A DNA stretch of 50,422 bases from a virus. Shown here one piece after another: positions 9,614 through 18,100 of the stretch; positions within the stretch are counted from its first letter, which is position 1, and every line of letters begins with the position of its first letter. A program made the translations under genes and the position numbers. A model generated the notes under the pieces. It searched no databases and was not told where the DNA came from. It worked only from the letters and a program-made list of their open reading frames with translations. Location: positions 1 to 50,422 of IMG/VR virus record IMGVR_UViG_3300021437_000027. One strand, 5' to 3'.

Positions 9614-10242
9614 GCTGGGTCAGTTCGCCCGACGCCAGCCTGGTCGGTGGCTGGCTCTCGTCGCAATACAGCGGCCTGGGGGCTACGGGCGCAGTCATCA
9701 ATGCAGCAAGCTCGGGTGGTGAGAGCGGCGCCGGCCCGCTGTACGGCTTGGGCCTGTCGGGCGCCAGCGAGTATTACTGGCGGGTCACCACTGCGCCTGC
9801 CAGCGGAGCCTTGGTGATCTATGAGGACGGCACGTTCAGCCATACCGGTGCGGCGGATGGTTCCTGGACGTGGACGGCCAATGTCTACGCCGATGGAGTG
9901 CTGCAGTGGTCGCTCACCGTGACGGGTACTTTTGGAACCCCAACGCTCAGCGGCAACATCACGCTCGGCGGCCTGAGCCTCACGGGTGCGCTGGTGGGCC
10001 CAACCCTCAATGCTGCCGACCTTGATGCTATTGCCCAAGCAGTCTGGTCCCGTGTGATTGAGCACGGGCTGACCGCTGAGCAAATGCTGCGGATCGCGCT
10101 CGCTGCGCTGGCAGGCAAGGCCAACGGCATCGGTACTGGCACTGAGACCTACCTGGGTGTGGACGGCACCACCACACGGATCGCGGCGGTTTTTGACTCG
10201 CAAGGCAATCGCCTCGACATGACGCTCAACGGTGTGCCATGA
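9610..10242 (+). CDS. Virion protein with phage-type C-terminal domain
   Basis: The 210-aa product has an N-terminal beta domain with an EDGTFSHTGAADGSWTW strand pattern and one diverged repeat (LSGNITLGGLSLTGAL, about 116-131). Its C-terminal domain (about 135-210; ADLDAIAQAVWSRVIEHG, ILR/MLRIALAALAGKANG, then a DGTTTRIAAVFDSQGNR strand pair) is a module seen at the end of many small phage structural proteins. It is coupled by ATGA overlaps on both sides and probably works with the two proteins before it. Confidence 0.6.
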   Translation: MSWVSSPDASLVGGWLSSQYSGLGATGAVINAASSGGESGAGPLYGLGLSGASEYYWRVTTAPASGALVIYEDGTFSHTGAADGSWTWTANVYADGVLQWSLTVTGTFGTPTLSGNITLGGLSLTGALVGPTLNAADLDAIAQAVWSRVIEHGLTAEQMLRIALAALAGKANGIGTGTETYLGVDGTTTRIAAVFDSQGNRLDMTLNGVP

Positions 10243-10445
10243 CGCAGTTCAAGGGTCGGCTGTTCGGTGGCAAGTTGTTCGCCGGGCGGCTGTTCCACGG
10301 TGTCACTGAGGTTGCGCCGCCCGCACCAGCACCCGAGGCAAGCGCCGGGGGCCGCGGCAAAGGTCGCAACCGCACCAGGCTGACAGAACCGCCCGCGCCG
10401 CGCCGCGACCGCGATGACGATGTGCTGCTGTTCCTGCTGCGATAG
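10239..10445 (+). CDS. Small basic hypothetical protein
   Basis: This 68-aa protein overlaps the previous gene by ATGA. It starts with a repeated GRLFGGKLFAGRLF pattern and continues with a Pro/Ala and Arg-rich segment before an acidic/hydrophobic end (DDDVLLFLLR). Short proteins with this FGG/FAG pattern accompany the preceding structural genes in related phages, as far as I can recall. No function can be assigned. It closes the transcription block that ends just before the second late-block element. Confidence 0.55.
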   Translation: MTQFKGRLFGGKLFAGRLFHGVTEVAPPAPAPEASAGGRGKGRNRTRLTEPPAPRRDRDDDVLLFLLR

Positions 10446-10446
10446 C

Positions 10447-10466
10447 GAAATAGCGCGGCCGACATT
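10447..10466 (+). promoter_or_regulatory. Late-block conserved element, copy B
   Basis: GAAATAGCGCGGCCGACATT ends 31 bases before the prohead protease start and matches copy A at 16 of 20 or more positions. The distance to the next start codon is almost identical in A and B (32 and 31 bases), which favours a fixed promoter or activator geometry. Confidence 0.5.
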
Positions 10467-10497
10467 CCCACGGGCAACTCAATAGGATTTCATCATC

Positions 10498-11472
10498 ATG
10501 AAAATCTGGTATTCGATCACTGCCAAAAGCGAAGCCACCGCCGAAATCTCGATCTTCGGACCCATCGGCAATACGTGGGACGGCGAGGGCGTGACTGCCA
10601 GCAAGTTCATTTCAGACCTGAAGGCGATCAAGGCCCCCAACATCGAACTGTCGATCAACAGCCCCGGCGGCTCGCTGTTCGACGGGCTGGCCATCTACAA
10701 CGCCCTGGCCACGAGCGGCAAGACGGTCACCGCCAAAATCATGGGTGTGGCCGCCAGCGCCGCGTCAATCGTTGCTATGGCGGCCAGCAAGATCGTCATG
10801 CCGAAAAACTCGCACATGATGGTGCACAAGGCCGCGAACTACGCATTCGGCAACGCTGACGAAATGCGCGAGACCGCCGCAGTGCTTGACACGCTGGACA
10901 ACTCGATTGCCGCCACCTACGCGGCCCGCACCGGCAAGCCCCTTGATGAGGTGAAGGCACTGCTGGACAAAGGCGACACTTGGATGAACGCCGACGAGGC
11001 GGTTGCTGCCGGCTTCGCGGACGAGACCACTGACCTCGTGACGGCCACCGCCGAGTTCGACATGGACAAGCTGCCCGAGGCGGTGCGCAACAGCCTGCGC
11101 CCGCCCGCGCCGCCGGTCGCCCCGTTGGCCGACCGCATCAAGGCTGCTGCCGAGACCGCCGGCCTGGGTGCCTACGCTGCCGCGTTCGTGCTCGACCCCA
11201 AGCTGGCCACGATTGAGCAGGCCCAGGCCGCCATCGACCAGGCGCGAGAGGTGGTGCAACTCGCCGCTGTGGCGGGCAAGCCTGACATGGCCAGCAAGCT
11301 CATCACCTCCCGCGCCACTTGGCCCGAGGCCCAGGCAGCCATTGCCTTGGCCCTGGCCGCCGAGGACGAGGGCAACCCCGTGGACAACAAGCCCGGACCC
11401 ACCAACACGCCCAAACCGGCCGCTGCACCCACGGGGCCTGCGGCCTATTGGGCAGTCAAGTCGGCGGCCTGA
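10498..11472 (+). CDS. ClpP-like prohead protease with C-terminal scaffold-like extension
   Basis: Residues 1-190 form a ClpP-type serine protease domain: oxyanion-loop region INSPGGSLFDGLAIYN (53-68), catalytic Ser87 in GVAASAAS and His110 in MMVHKA. The third residue is probably one of the Asp residues near 131-134. Residues about 200-324 are Ala/Pro-rich and helical and may serve as scaffold, as in other phages where protease and scaffold are fused. The enzyme should process capsid components during head maturation. Its place before decoration and capsid genes matches lambda-like order. A weak AGGA lies 11 bases before the ATG. Confidence 0.88.
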   Translation: MKIWYSITAKSEATAEISIFGPIGNTWDGEGVTASKFISDLKAIKAPNIELSINSPGGSLFDGLAIYNALATSGKTVTAKIMGVAASAASIVAMAASKIVMPKNSHMMVHKAANYAFGNADEMRETAAVLDTLDNSIAATYAARTGKPLDEVKALLDKGDTWMNADEAVAAGFADETTDLVTATAEFDMDKLPEAVRNSLRPPAPPVAPLADRIKAAAETAGLGAYAAAFVLDPKLATIEQAQAAIDQAREVVQLAAVAGKPDMASKLITSRATWPEAQAAIALALAAEDEGNPVDNKPGPTNTPKPAAAPTGPAAYWAVKSAA

Positions 11473-11499
11473 TCCCCAACGCAACTGGAGCAACCAGAA

Positions 11500-11859
11500 A
11501 TGACGACCATCACCCAGGGCTATCTCGTTGGCGAGTGGCTGATCTCCGAGGCGGACGGCACCGGTTCGCGCGATACCGCCACCGTGACTGTGGCCGGCGC
11601 TGTGGCACTGCCCTCGGGCACGGTTCTCGGCAAGGTCACTGCCACCGGCAAGTACCTCAAGCACTCCACTGCTGCGGTGGACGGCTCGCAGAATGCCGCC
11701 GCCATCCTGCTGACCGATCTTCCGGGCACCAACGGCGACTACTCCGCCGTCATTTTCGCTCGTGATACCGAAGCCATCAGTGCCATTCTGAATGGTGGCA
11801 CCGGCCCCCTGACGGGTGCCGCCGCTTCGTTGCTGGCGCTGGGCATCGTCCTGCGCTGA
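11500..11859 (+). CDS. Head decoration protein (lambda gpD / HDPD type)
   Basis: The 119-aa length and pattern (LVGEWLISEADGTGSRDT, LPSGTVLGKVTATGKY, AAAILLTDLPGTNGDYSAVIFARDTEAI) match the small trimeric cement proteins of the HDPD family, which bind the capsid at its local threefold sites after expansion. It has a TGGAG ribosome site with the same leader (ACTGGAGCAACCA) as the following capsid gene, suggesting coordinated high expression. Confidence 0.88.
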   Translation: MTTITQGYLVGEWLISEADGTGSRDTATVTVAGAVALPSGTVLGKVTATGKYLKHSTAAVDGSQNAAAILLTDLPGTNGDYSAVIFARDTEAISAILNGGTGPLTGAAASLLALGIVLR

Positions 11860-11899
11860 TCGCCCCGCCCACCCGCAACCTTCTCACTGGAGCAACCAC

Positions 11900-12889
11900 A
11901 TGCTGATCGACGTTTTCAAGGGTGACCCGTTCAAGCTCGCCACCCTTTCCAAGGCATTGAATGACATTCCGTTCATGCCCACTCGCCTGGGTCGCCTGGG
12001 CCTGTTCACGCAAGAGCCCATCACCACGACCACGGTGCAGATCGAGCGCCAGGGCGAGACCTTGGCGCTGGTGGCCAGCAAGCCTCGCGGTGCTCCGGGT
12101 ACTCCGGTCGTACCGAACCGCCGCACGCTGCGCAACCTGTCCACCGTCCACCTGCCCACCGAGGTGAGTGTGCTGGCCGATGAGGTGCAGGGTCTGCGCG
12201 CCTTCGGCACCGACAGCGACGAGACGACCGCGCTGGCCTGGCTGAACCGCAAGATGGCTGTTGCCCGCCGTCGCATCGAGTTGACGCTGGAATACCACCG
12301 AATTGGCGCCATCAAGGGCCAGGTGCTGGACTCGGACGGCAGCACGGTGCTGGTTGATCTGTTTGCCGAGTTCGGTGTGACCCAGCAGACCCTTTCGATG
12401 GCCTTGGGAACCGATACCACCAAGGTGCTGCAGAAGGTGGTCGCGCTCAAGCGCATGGTCGAGGACGAGCTGGGCGGCATCCCCTACAGCGGTCTGCGTG
12501 TCGAGTGCTCTCCCGAGTTCTTCGATGCCTTCACCGGCCACCCGCTGGTGCGTGACGCCTTCACCTACTACCAGCAGACTTTCAAGTCGAGCGACGTGCG
12601 TGACGGCTTCGTGTTCGGTGGTGTCCTGTGGGAAGAATACCGCGGCAGCGTGGGCTCCACCCGGTTCATCGAGGCCAACGCCGCCTATGCGGTGCCCGAG
12701 GGCGTGCCTGACCTGTTCACCCAGCACTACGCGCCGGCCCCGTACATGGAGACGGTCAACACGATGGGCATGCCCTTCTACTCCAAGATGGAAATCATGG
12801 ATTACGACAAGGGTGTGAACGTCGAGATGCAGAGCAATCCGCTGTCGTTCTGCACTCGCCCCCGCGCCATCGTCAAGCTGACGGTCTGA
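11900..12889 (+). CDS. Major capsid protein (capsid E family)
   Basis: The 329-aa protein matches the lambda gpE/Phage_cap_E type: N-terminus MLIDVFKGDPFKLATLSKAL, the IPFMPTRLGRLGLF segment, an RQGETLALVASKPRG region and a C-terminal NPLSFCTRPRAIVKL strand. ATG 11900 is chosen because it follows a TGGAG site and gives the family's usual N-terminus; an upstream in-frame extension would overlap the decoration gene. It builds the icosahedral shell. The stop overlaps the next start (TGATG). Confidence 0.9.
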   Translation: MLIDVFKGDPFKLATLSKALNDIPFMPTRLGRLGLFTQEPITTTTVQIERQGETLALVASKPRGAPGTPVVPNRRTLRNLSTVHLPTEVSVLADEVQGLRAFGTDSDETTALAWLNRKMAVARRRIELTLEYHRIGAIKGQVLDSDGSTVLVDLFAEFGVTQQTLSMALGTDTTKVLQKVVALKRMVEDELGGIPYSGLRVECSPEFFDAFTGHPLVRDAFTYYQQTFKSSDVRDGFVFGGVLWEEYRGSVGSTRFIEANAAYAVPEGVPDLFTQHYAPAPYMETVNTMGMPFYSKMEIMDYDKGVNVEMQSNPLSFCTRPRAIVKLTV

Positions 12890-13170
12890 TGCCGAGCGCC
12901 GCCGCGATTCGCGCCAGCGAGCGTGTGCGGGCTCGCCTCGGCCAGCCCAGCATGCTCAACGGTGTGGATTGCGGGGCGGTGCACATCGAGCATGGTGTGC
13001 GCGTCTACCTCAGTGACGTGGCGGTGATCCGCACCGTGGCCACCATCGGCGTGCAGCATGCCCCGGCCACGGGCAAGACCTTGATTCATCCGACAGAGGG
13101 CAGTCTTGTCCTCGACGCTCTGCTGGGCGACAACGGCGCCAGCAGGCGCTTTGTGGTGAGGCCGGTATGA
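12889..13170 (+). CDS. Head-tail connector / stopper protein (FII-like, probable)
   Basis: The 93-aa protein directly follows the capsid gene, where lambda-like phages encode head completion proteins. It has a helical N-terminus and a beta-rich middle (GVRVYLSDVAVIRTVATI) and end (GSLVLDALLGDNGASRRFVVRPV), like small FII/stopper proteins. Assignment is by position and size rather than by a diagnostic motif. It overlaps both neighbours (TGATG upstream and ATGA downstream). Confidence 0.6.
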   Translation: MPSAAAIRASERVRARLGQPSMLNGVDCGAVHIEHGVRVYLSDVAVIRTVATIGVQHAPATGKTLIHPTEGSLVLDALLGDNGASRRFVVRPV

Positions 13171-13799
13171 GCCGCCAAAATTCCTTTGCAGTCGAAATCG
13201 GTACTGAGCAGGTGCTGGCCCTGGCGCAGCGCCTGGAGGGCGCCACCGGTGCGAGCTTCAACGCTGCCCTGGTGCGCGCAGTGCAGGCCACTGCGGAGCG
13301 GTTCGACACCAAGGCCCGGCGTGCGATGAACGCGAGCATTGCCCTGAGCGATGCCTACGTGAGCAGCCGCATGGAAGTTGACCGCAGCGACGGCGTTCCC
13401 CGTGTGACTATCACCGCGGCAGGCCCCGGGCGCCAAGGCCGCAAGGGGCTCACCATCCTGGGCCACTACAACCCCAAGACGTTCACCGGCAGCCTGGCGC
13501 GGCCGGGCGGTGTGACGATCGAGGCCACGCGCGGAAAGCCGCAGCGCCTGGAGCGCCGCGCATTCATCATGCGCCTCAAAAAGGGCACTGTGGCCGGCGA
13601 CCAGATGGGCGTTTTTGAGCGCCTGGGCCCCGACTTCAAGAATGCAGACGGCAGTATCAGAAAGCGCAATTGGAAGCACCTCTATGGTGTCAGCCCCTAT
13701 TCGCTGTTCCGGTTCCAAGTCGAGCACGGCGTGGCCGCACTGCAGGACGACCTAGAGCACACGTCGCTCGATGAGCTTGCAAAGGCGATTGACCTGTGA
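13167..13799 (+). CDS. Tail completion protein, gpZ-like minor tail protein
   Basis: The 210-aa protein resembles the prophage minor tail protein Z family: an N-terminal helical half (ATGASFNAALVRAVQATAERFDTKARRAMNASIALS contains the typical conserved face), a central basic beta region (RKGLTILGHYNPKTF, RRAFIMRLKKGT) and a C-terminal (LYGVSPYSLFRFQV) segment. It is expected at the head-proximal end of the tail. It is coupled to both neighbours by four-base overlaps (ATGA and GTGA). Confidence 0.75.
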   Translation: MSRQNSFAVEIGTEQVLALAQRLEGATGASFNAALVRAVQATAERFDTKARRAMNASIALSDAYVSSRMEVDRSDGVPRVTITAAGPGRQGRKGLTILGHYNPKTFTGSLARPGGVTIEATRGKPQRLERRAFIMRLKKGTVAGDQMGVFERLGPDFKNADGSIRKRNWKHLYGVSPYSLFRFQVEHGVAALQDDLEHTSLDELAKAIDL

Positions 13800-14251
13800 C
13801 GCACGCCTACGAAACGGTCGGTGCGGCCATCAAGGCACGTCTGGAGCAGTGCACCATCTTGCAGGGCGCCGAGACCAACCTGGGCGCCAAGGTCTACCGC
13901 GGCCGGCGCAACATCACCGATGACCAGATGCCGTGCGCGGTGCTGGTTGAGGGCGAGGCCGACGCAGGCGACCGGCGCGGGGGCCGCGCGGTGCAGTACG
14001 CAATCAAGGCCAACTATGCCCTGCACGCCTATGTGCCGTGCGACCCGGATGACCCCAATGTGGCCGCCCACGCTGCGCTGCGTGACATGAAACGCAGGGT
14101 GTTGGCCGACTCCACCCTCACCGGCCTGGCGCAGGCCCGAGACGTGGAATTCAAGAGCACGGATATTGCCCCCCGTGTCGATGGCGCGGCTTTCGTCCTG
14201 GCGGTCTTGACCATCGCTGTCACGCTGTACGAGGACATGGCCACTCCCTGA
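13796..14251 (+). CDS. Tail terminator protein, gpU-like (probable)
   Basis: The 151-aa protein starts at GTG 13796, overlapping the previous stop. Size, position directly before the tail tube gene and the pattern of a helical start (ETVGAAIKARLEQC), central strand (MPCAVLVEGEAD), AHAALRDMKRRVLAD helix and final strands (FVLAVLTIAVTLYEDM) fit the gpU-like tail terminators that cap the tube and join it to the head. It ends at the third late-block element. Confidence 0.68.
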   Translation: MTHAYETVGAAIKARLEQCTILQGAETNLGAKVYRGRRNITDDQMPCAVLVEGEADAGDRRGGRAVQYAIKANYALHAYVPCDPDDPNVAAHAALRDMKRRVLADSTLTGLAQARDVEFKSTDIAPRVDGAAFVLAVLTIAVTLYEDMATP

Positions 14252-14271
14252 GAAATAAGGCGGCCGACAAC
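14252..14271 (+). promoter_or_regulatory. Late-block conserved element, copy C
   Basis: GAAATAAGGCGGCCGACAAC begins at the stop of the tail terminator gene and lies 50 bases before the tail tube ATG. It shares GAAAT and CGGCCGACA with copies A and B at the same internal spacing. A GGCCGC-containing stretch follows it immediately. Confidence 0.48.
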
Positions 14272-14321
14272 AAAGGCCGCACCTCCCTAAACTTTTCGCA
14301 GACCTATTGGAGTCAATCAAC

Positions 14322-15083
14322 ATGACCACTGCACGCGGCTTCCTCGGTGCCGGCGATATTTACATCAGCCGCTTCGACACGACCTCTGGCCTTTTCCTTC
14401 CCATGCAGGGGCCCTACGAGTCCACCAAGTTTGAAATCAAGGCCACCACCAACCTGGTGGAAATGACCTCGCGCAGCCGCGACGGCTATGGTCAGATCGT
14501 GGAATCGGTGCCCATCCCGCAGCCCACCGAATTCGCCATCAGCCTGGCTGAGGTCAACAAAGAATCCTTGACCCTGGCACTGCTGGGCACTCAGGCCACC
14601 CTGACCCAGGCCGGCGCGACCGTCATCGACGAGGTGCTGGTGGCCAACTTGGGTGCCTGGTCGAAGTTGCTCAAGAACAACCTCAACGCCAACAGCGTGG
14701 TGGTGACCAATTCGGCCGGCTCCACCACCTACGTCGAGGGTACTGACTACACCGTCAACTACCAACTCGGCTGGATCAAGGCCAACGTGGGTGGCGCCAT
14801 CACCAACCTGCAGAGCCTGAAGGTGGACTATGTGGCCGCCACGGTGAACGGCTCACGCATCAAGGGCGTGACCAACTCCCAACTGCGCGCGCAAATTCTG
14901 TTTGATGGCGTGAACATGGCCGATGGCGCACCGGCGGTGGTCGAGTGCTACGAGGCGGTTCTGTCATCCTCGGCAGCTTTCGATTTCCTCTCGGACAAGT
15001 TCAACGAAATCCCGCTGTCGGGGCGTCTCAAGACCCCGGTGGGCAAGAACGAACCGTTTGAGGTTCGTCTGCCGCGAGGCTGA
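14322..15083 (+). CDS. Major tail tube protein
   Basis: The 253-aa protein has the expected tube profile: ARGFLGAGDIYISRFD start, then FEIKATTNLVEMTSRSRDGYGQ (compare gpV-like tube proteins), a Thr/Val/Asn-rich middle, and a C-terminal strand region ending PFEVRLPRG. ATG 14322 is preceded by GGAG at a good distance, which decides the start over an upstream ATG. It would polymerise around the tape measure into the tail tube. It is followed almost directly by the tape measure gene, with no chaperone pair between. Confidence 0.82.
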   Translation: MTTARGFLGAGDIYISRFDTTSGLFLPMQGPYESTKFEIKATTNLVEMTSRSRDGYGQIVESVPIPQPTEFAISLAEVNKESLTLALLGTQATLTQAGATVIDEVLVANLGAWSKLLKNNLNANSVVVTNSAGSTTYVEGTDYTVNYQLGWIKANVGGAITNLQSLKVDYVAATVNGSRIKGVTNSQLRAQILFDGVNMADGAPAVVECYEAVLSSSAAFDFLSDKFNEIPLSGRLKTPVGKNEPFEVRLPRG

Positions 15084-15096
15084 TTGACTTGACCGA

Positions 15097-15112
15097 CGCC
15101 CCTTCGGGGGCG
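15097..15112 (+). terminator. UUCG-capped hairpin between tail tube and tape measure genes
   Basis: CGCCCC-TTCG-GGGGCG forms a perfect 6-bp stem closed by the very stable UUCG tetraloop. There is no U-tract, so full termination is not expected. It probably reduces read-through or protects the 3' end of tail tube mRNA, matching the need for far more tube than tape measure protein. Confidence 0.55.
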
Positions 15113-15137
15113 CCTACCCTCCTGCACGGGCACACAC

Positions 15138-18100
15138 ATGGCGACCAATGCCCGCGACGTTAGCCTGACCATCAAGGCCAACACCTCGGGGGAGGGCGAA
15201 ATCAAGGCCCTGGCCACGCAGGTCAGGGCCCTGGGCAAAGCAGGCACCGACGCCGCCCCCGAGTTTGAGCGGCTGGCCACGGAGCTTGACACGCTCGCCG
15301 GGCAAGCCCGCACCGTTGACAACTTCAAGGCGCTCACCGCCGAGGTGGACGCGGCCGGTGCAGCCCTGCGCAACTCGGCCACGATTGCCGAGGGCGCCGG
15401 TGCCGCCTACCGCCAGCAGGCCGCCGCCACCAACGAACTGCGTGATGCTCAACGAAAGGCCGCCGATGAGGTGGTTCGCGTCAAGGGCGCGCAGGACGAT
15501 GCCCGGGATGCCCTGCGCCGCCAGCGCCTGGAGGCGAGCGCGGCTACCAAGGACACTGACGAGTACGCCGCATCCGTCAAGCGGGCCAAACTCAACATTC
15601 TTGACCTGGGCACCGAACTGCGTGCCAAGCGCAAAGACCTGTCCGAGGCAACTGCCGCCACGCGCGAAGCAGCCAAGGAGGAAAGCACTCTCGCGGACGC
15701 CCACCAGCGAGCCGCCAAAAGCCTGGCAGAAAATCAGGCCGCCGAATCCAAGCGGTCGAGCGCACTGCGCGAGGCTGCAGAGGCCGCCCGCCTTGCCGGT
15801 GTCAATGTGGCCGACCTCACCGGTGAGGAAAGCCGACTGGCCAGCACCCTCACCACCGTGGTTGCCGCGGCTGAGAAAAACCGCGTCGGGATGCTGGAAG
15901 CGGCGGACGCTGCTGAGAAGTTGGCACAGGCCACTGCCCAGGCCGAGCGGTCTGAGCAGGCCCTGGCGGAAATTCGCAAAGTCGCCTATCAGCAAAACAA
16001 CGCGGCCAAGATCAAGGCGGAGGCGGAGGCGGCGCGTGACCTCGCCCAAGCCCAAGCCCAAGCCGAGAAGTCTGAGCAGGCCCTGGCGGAAATTCGCCGT
16101 TTGGCCTACCAGCAGGATGCTGCCGCCAAGATCAAGGCCGAGGCCGAAGCGCAGGCCCTGCTCAATACCGAGCAAGCCCAGGCCGAGCGAATCCAGACCG
16201 CGCTGGCCAATATCCGTCGTATCGCCTACCAGCAGAACACTGCTGCGCAGATCAAGGCCGAGGCCGACGCCCTCCAGCAACTGGCCGCCGCCGCCCAACA
16301 GGCTGCCGATGCACTGCCCAAGGCGTTCGGCCAGGCCGGCGTGCGCAGCGTGGCCTTGATCCAGGCTGAAATCTCGCAGACCGGCCGGGCGCTCACATAT
16401 CTTGAAGCGCAGTTCAAGGCGGGTGCCATCAGCGCCTATGACCTCCAGCGTGCCACCGGCTCAGCCGCGGCCCGCATGCAGCAACTGCGTGAGGAAATGC
16501 AGCAACTGCCGGCAGCCACGGGGCTGCTGGAGCGCATGAATGCATCGGTGCTGTCGTTGGTCAACCGCTTTGGTGCACTGAGCGCTGCGGTGGCCACGGT
16601 CGGCTTTGCAGTCAAGCCCATCCTTGACGCCAATATCGCCCTGGACAGCATGCGCCGCGTGCTCACCACGGTCTACGGGTCCGCCGCAGAAGCAGGCAAG
16701 CAAATTGATTTTGTGCGCCGCGTGTCCGAGGCCGCCGGCCTGAACGTGACCACCACTGGCGAGGCGTTCACCAAGTTCGCTGCTTCGGCAAAAAGCGCAG
16801 GGGTTAGCACTGACCTCGTGCAGCGAGTTTTCGAGTCCACCGCCAATGCTGCCGGCAACCTGGGCCTGAGCAGCGACAAGGTGGGGAACATCCTCAATGC
16901 CCTGAGCCAGATGGCCAACAAGGGCACGGTCAGCATGGAGGAACTGCGCGGCCAGTTGGGCGAGTCGTTGCCCGGCGCACTGTCTCTGCTGGCCAAGGGC
17001 TTGGGCATCACCGAGCCCCAACTTGTCAAGCTGGTCGAGTCGGGCAAGCTGCTCACAAGCGAGGCCCTGGGCCCCCTGGCCAAGGCGATGGACACGCTTG
17101 CTGCCCCTGGCGGCCGCGTGGAAGGCCTGCGTGCGTCGATGGAGCGCCTGGGCAACAAGTTCGTTGAGGCGTACCGGCAGATCGGCGACTCGGGAGCGGT
17201 CAAGGCCCTCGGCGCGGTACTGGACGGCTTGGCCAGCAACTTCGGTGTGGTCAGCAAGGCCGCCGTGGTGATGTTCGAGGCCCTGGCCATCAGCAAGTTG
17301 CTGGCCCTCGCGTCCAATTTCCTCGGCCTCAAGGCGGCCACCGATGCAGCCGCAGCCGCAGCACTGCGCTCGGCCGAGGCGTCCACCGCAGAGGCTGCAG
17401 CGTCTACCCGCGCCAGTGTGGCCGCCACCGAGAAGGCAGTCGCCACGCGCGCCGCCGCTGTTGCGTCCGATATTGCGGCTGCCGCCGCAGTGCGCAATGC
17501 CGCAGCCCAAACTGCTGCAACTGCAGGAATGACCACGGGGGTCACGGCGGCTGCCGTCGCCGCCAATACCCTCACGGTTGCCAAGGGGGCGCTTGCTACT
17601 GCCGGGGCCCGAGTCCTGGCAGTGATGGGTGGGCTGCCCGGCCTGCTTCTGGCTGCCGGGCTGGCCATGATTCAGTTTGGCCCCGCCATCCTGAAAGCTG
17701 CCGCCGGCATGCTCGGGTTCGGTGATGCTGCCAAGCAGGCAGCCGCGTACACCAAGTACCAGGCCGAGCAGACAGCACTGGCCGCCAAAGAGCATGGCGC
17801 GGCCGAGGCGTCCCTGGTCCAGGCAAAGGTGCGCTATGGGGAACTCGCACATTCCCTGAACGAGGCCACTGTCAACGCTGAGAAGCACGTCAAGGCAGTC
17901 AAGGATGTGGGCGACGCCAGCGTGGCTGTCGCCGACCTGACGGGTCGTGAGAGCGACAAGCTCCAGGCCACTGCAAAGGCCCGTGCCGACAACGTGGTGG
18001 CGCTGGAGGCAGAGGCCAAGGCACGCAAGGCCGAGGCTGTTGCCACCGAGGGCCTGGTGACGCGCATGGAGCGCGAAATCGCCGTCAAGGGCAGCCTGTT

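Noticed and set aside
15114-16298. Minus-strand open frame of 394 aa antisense to the tape measure start
   Set aside because: Leu/Gly-repetitive translation mirrors the coiled-coil repeats on the coding strand; no independent coding evidence.
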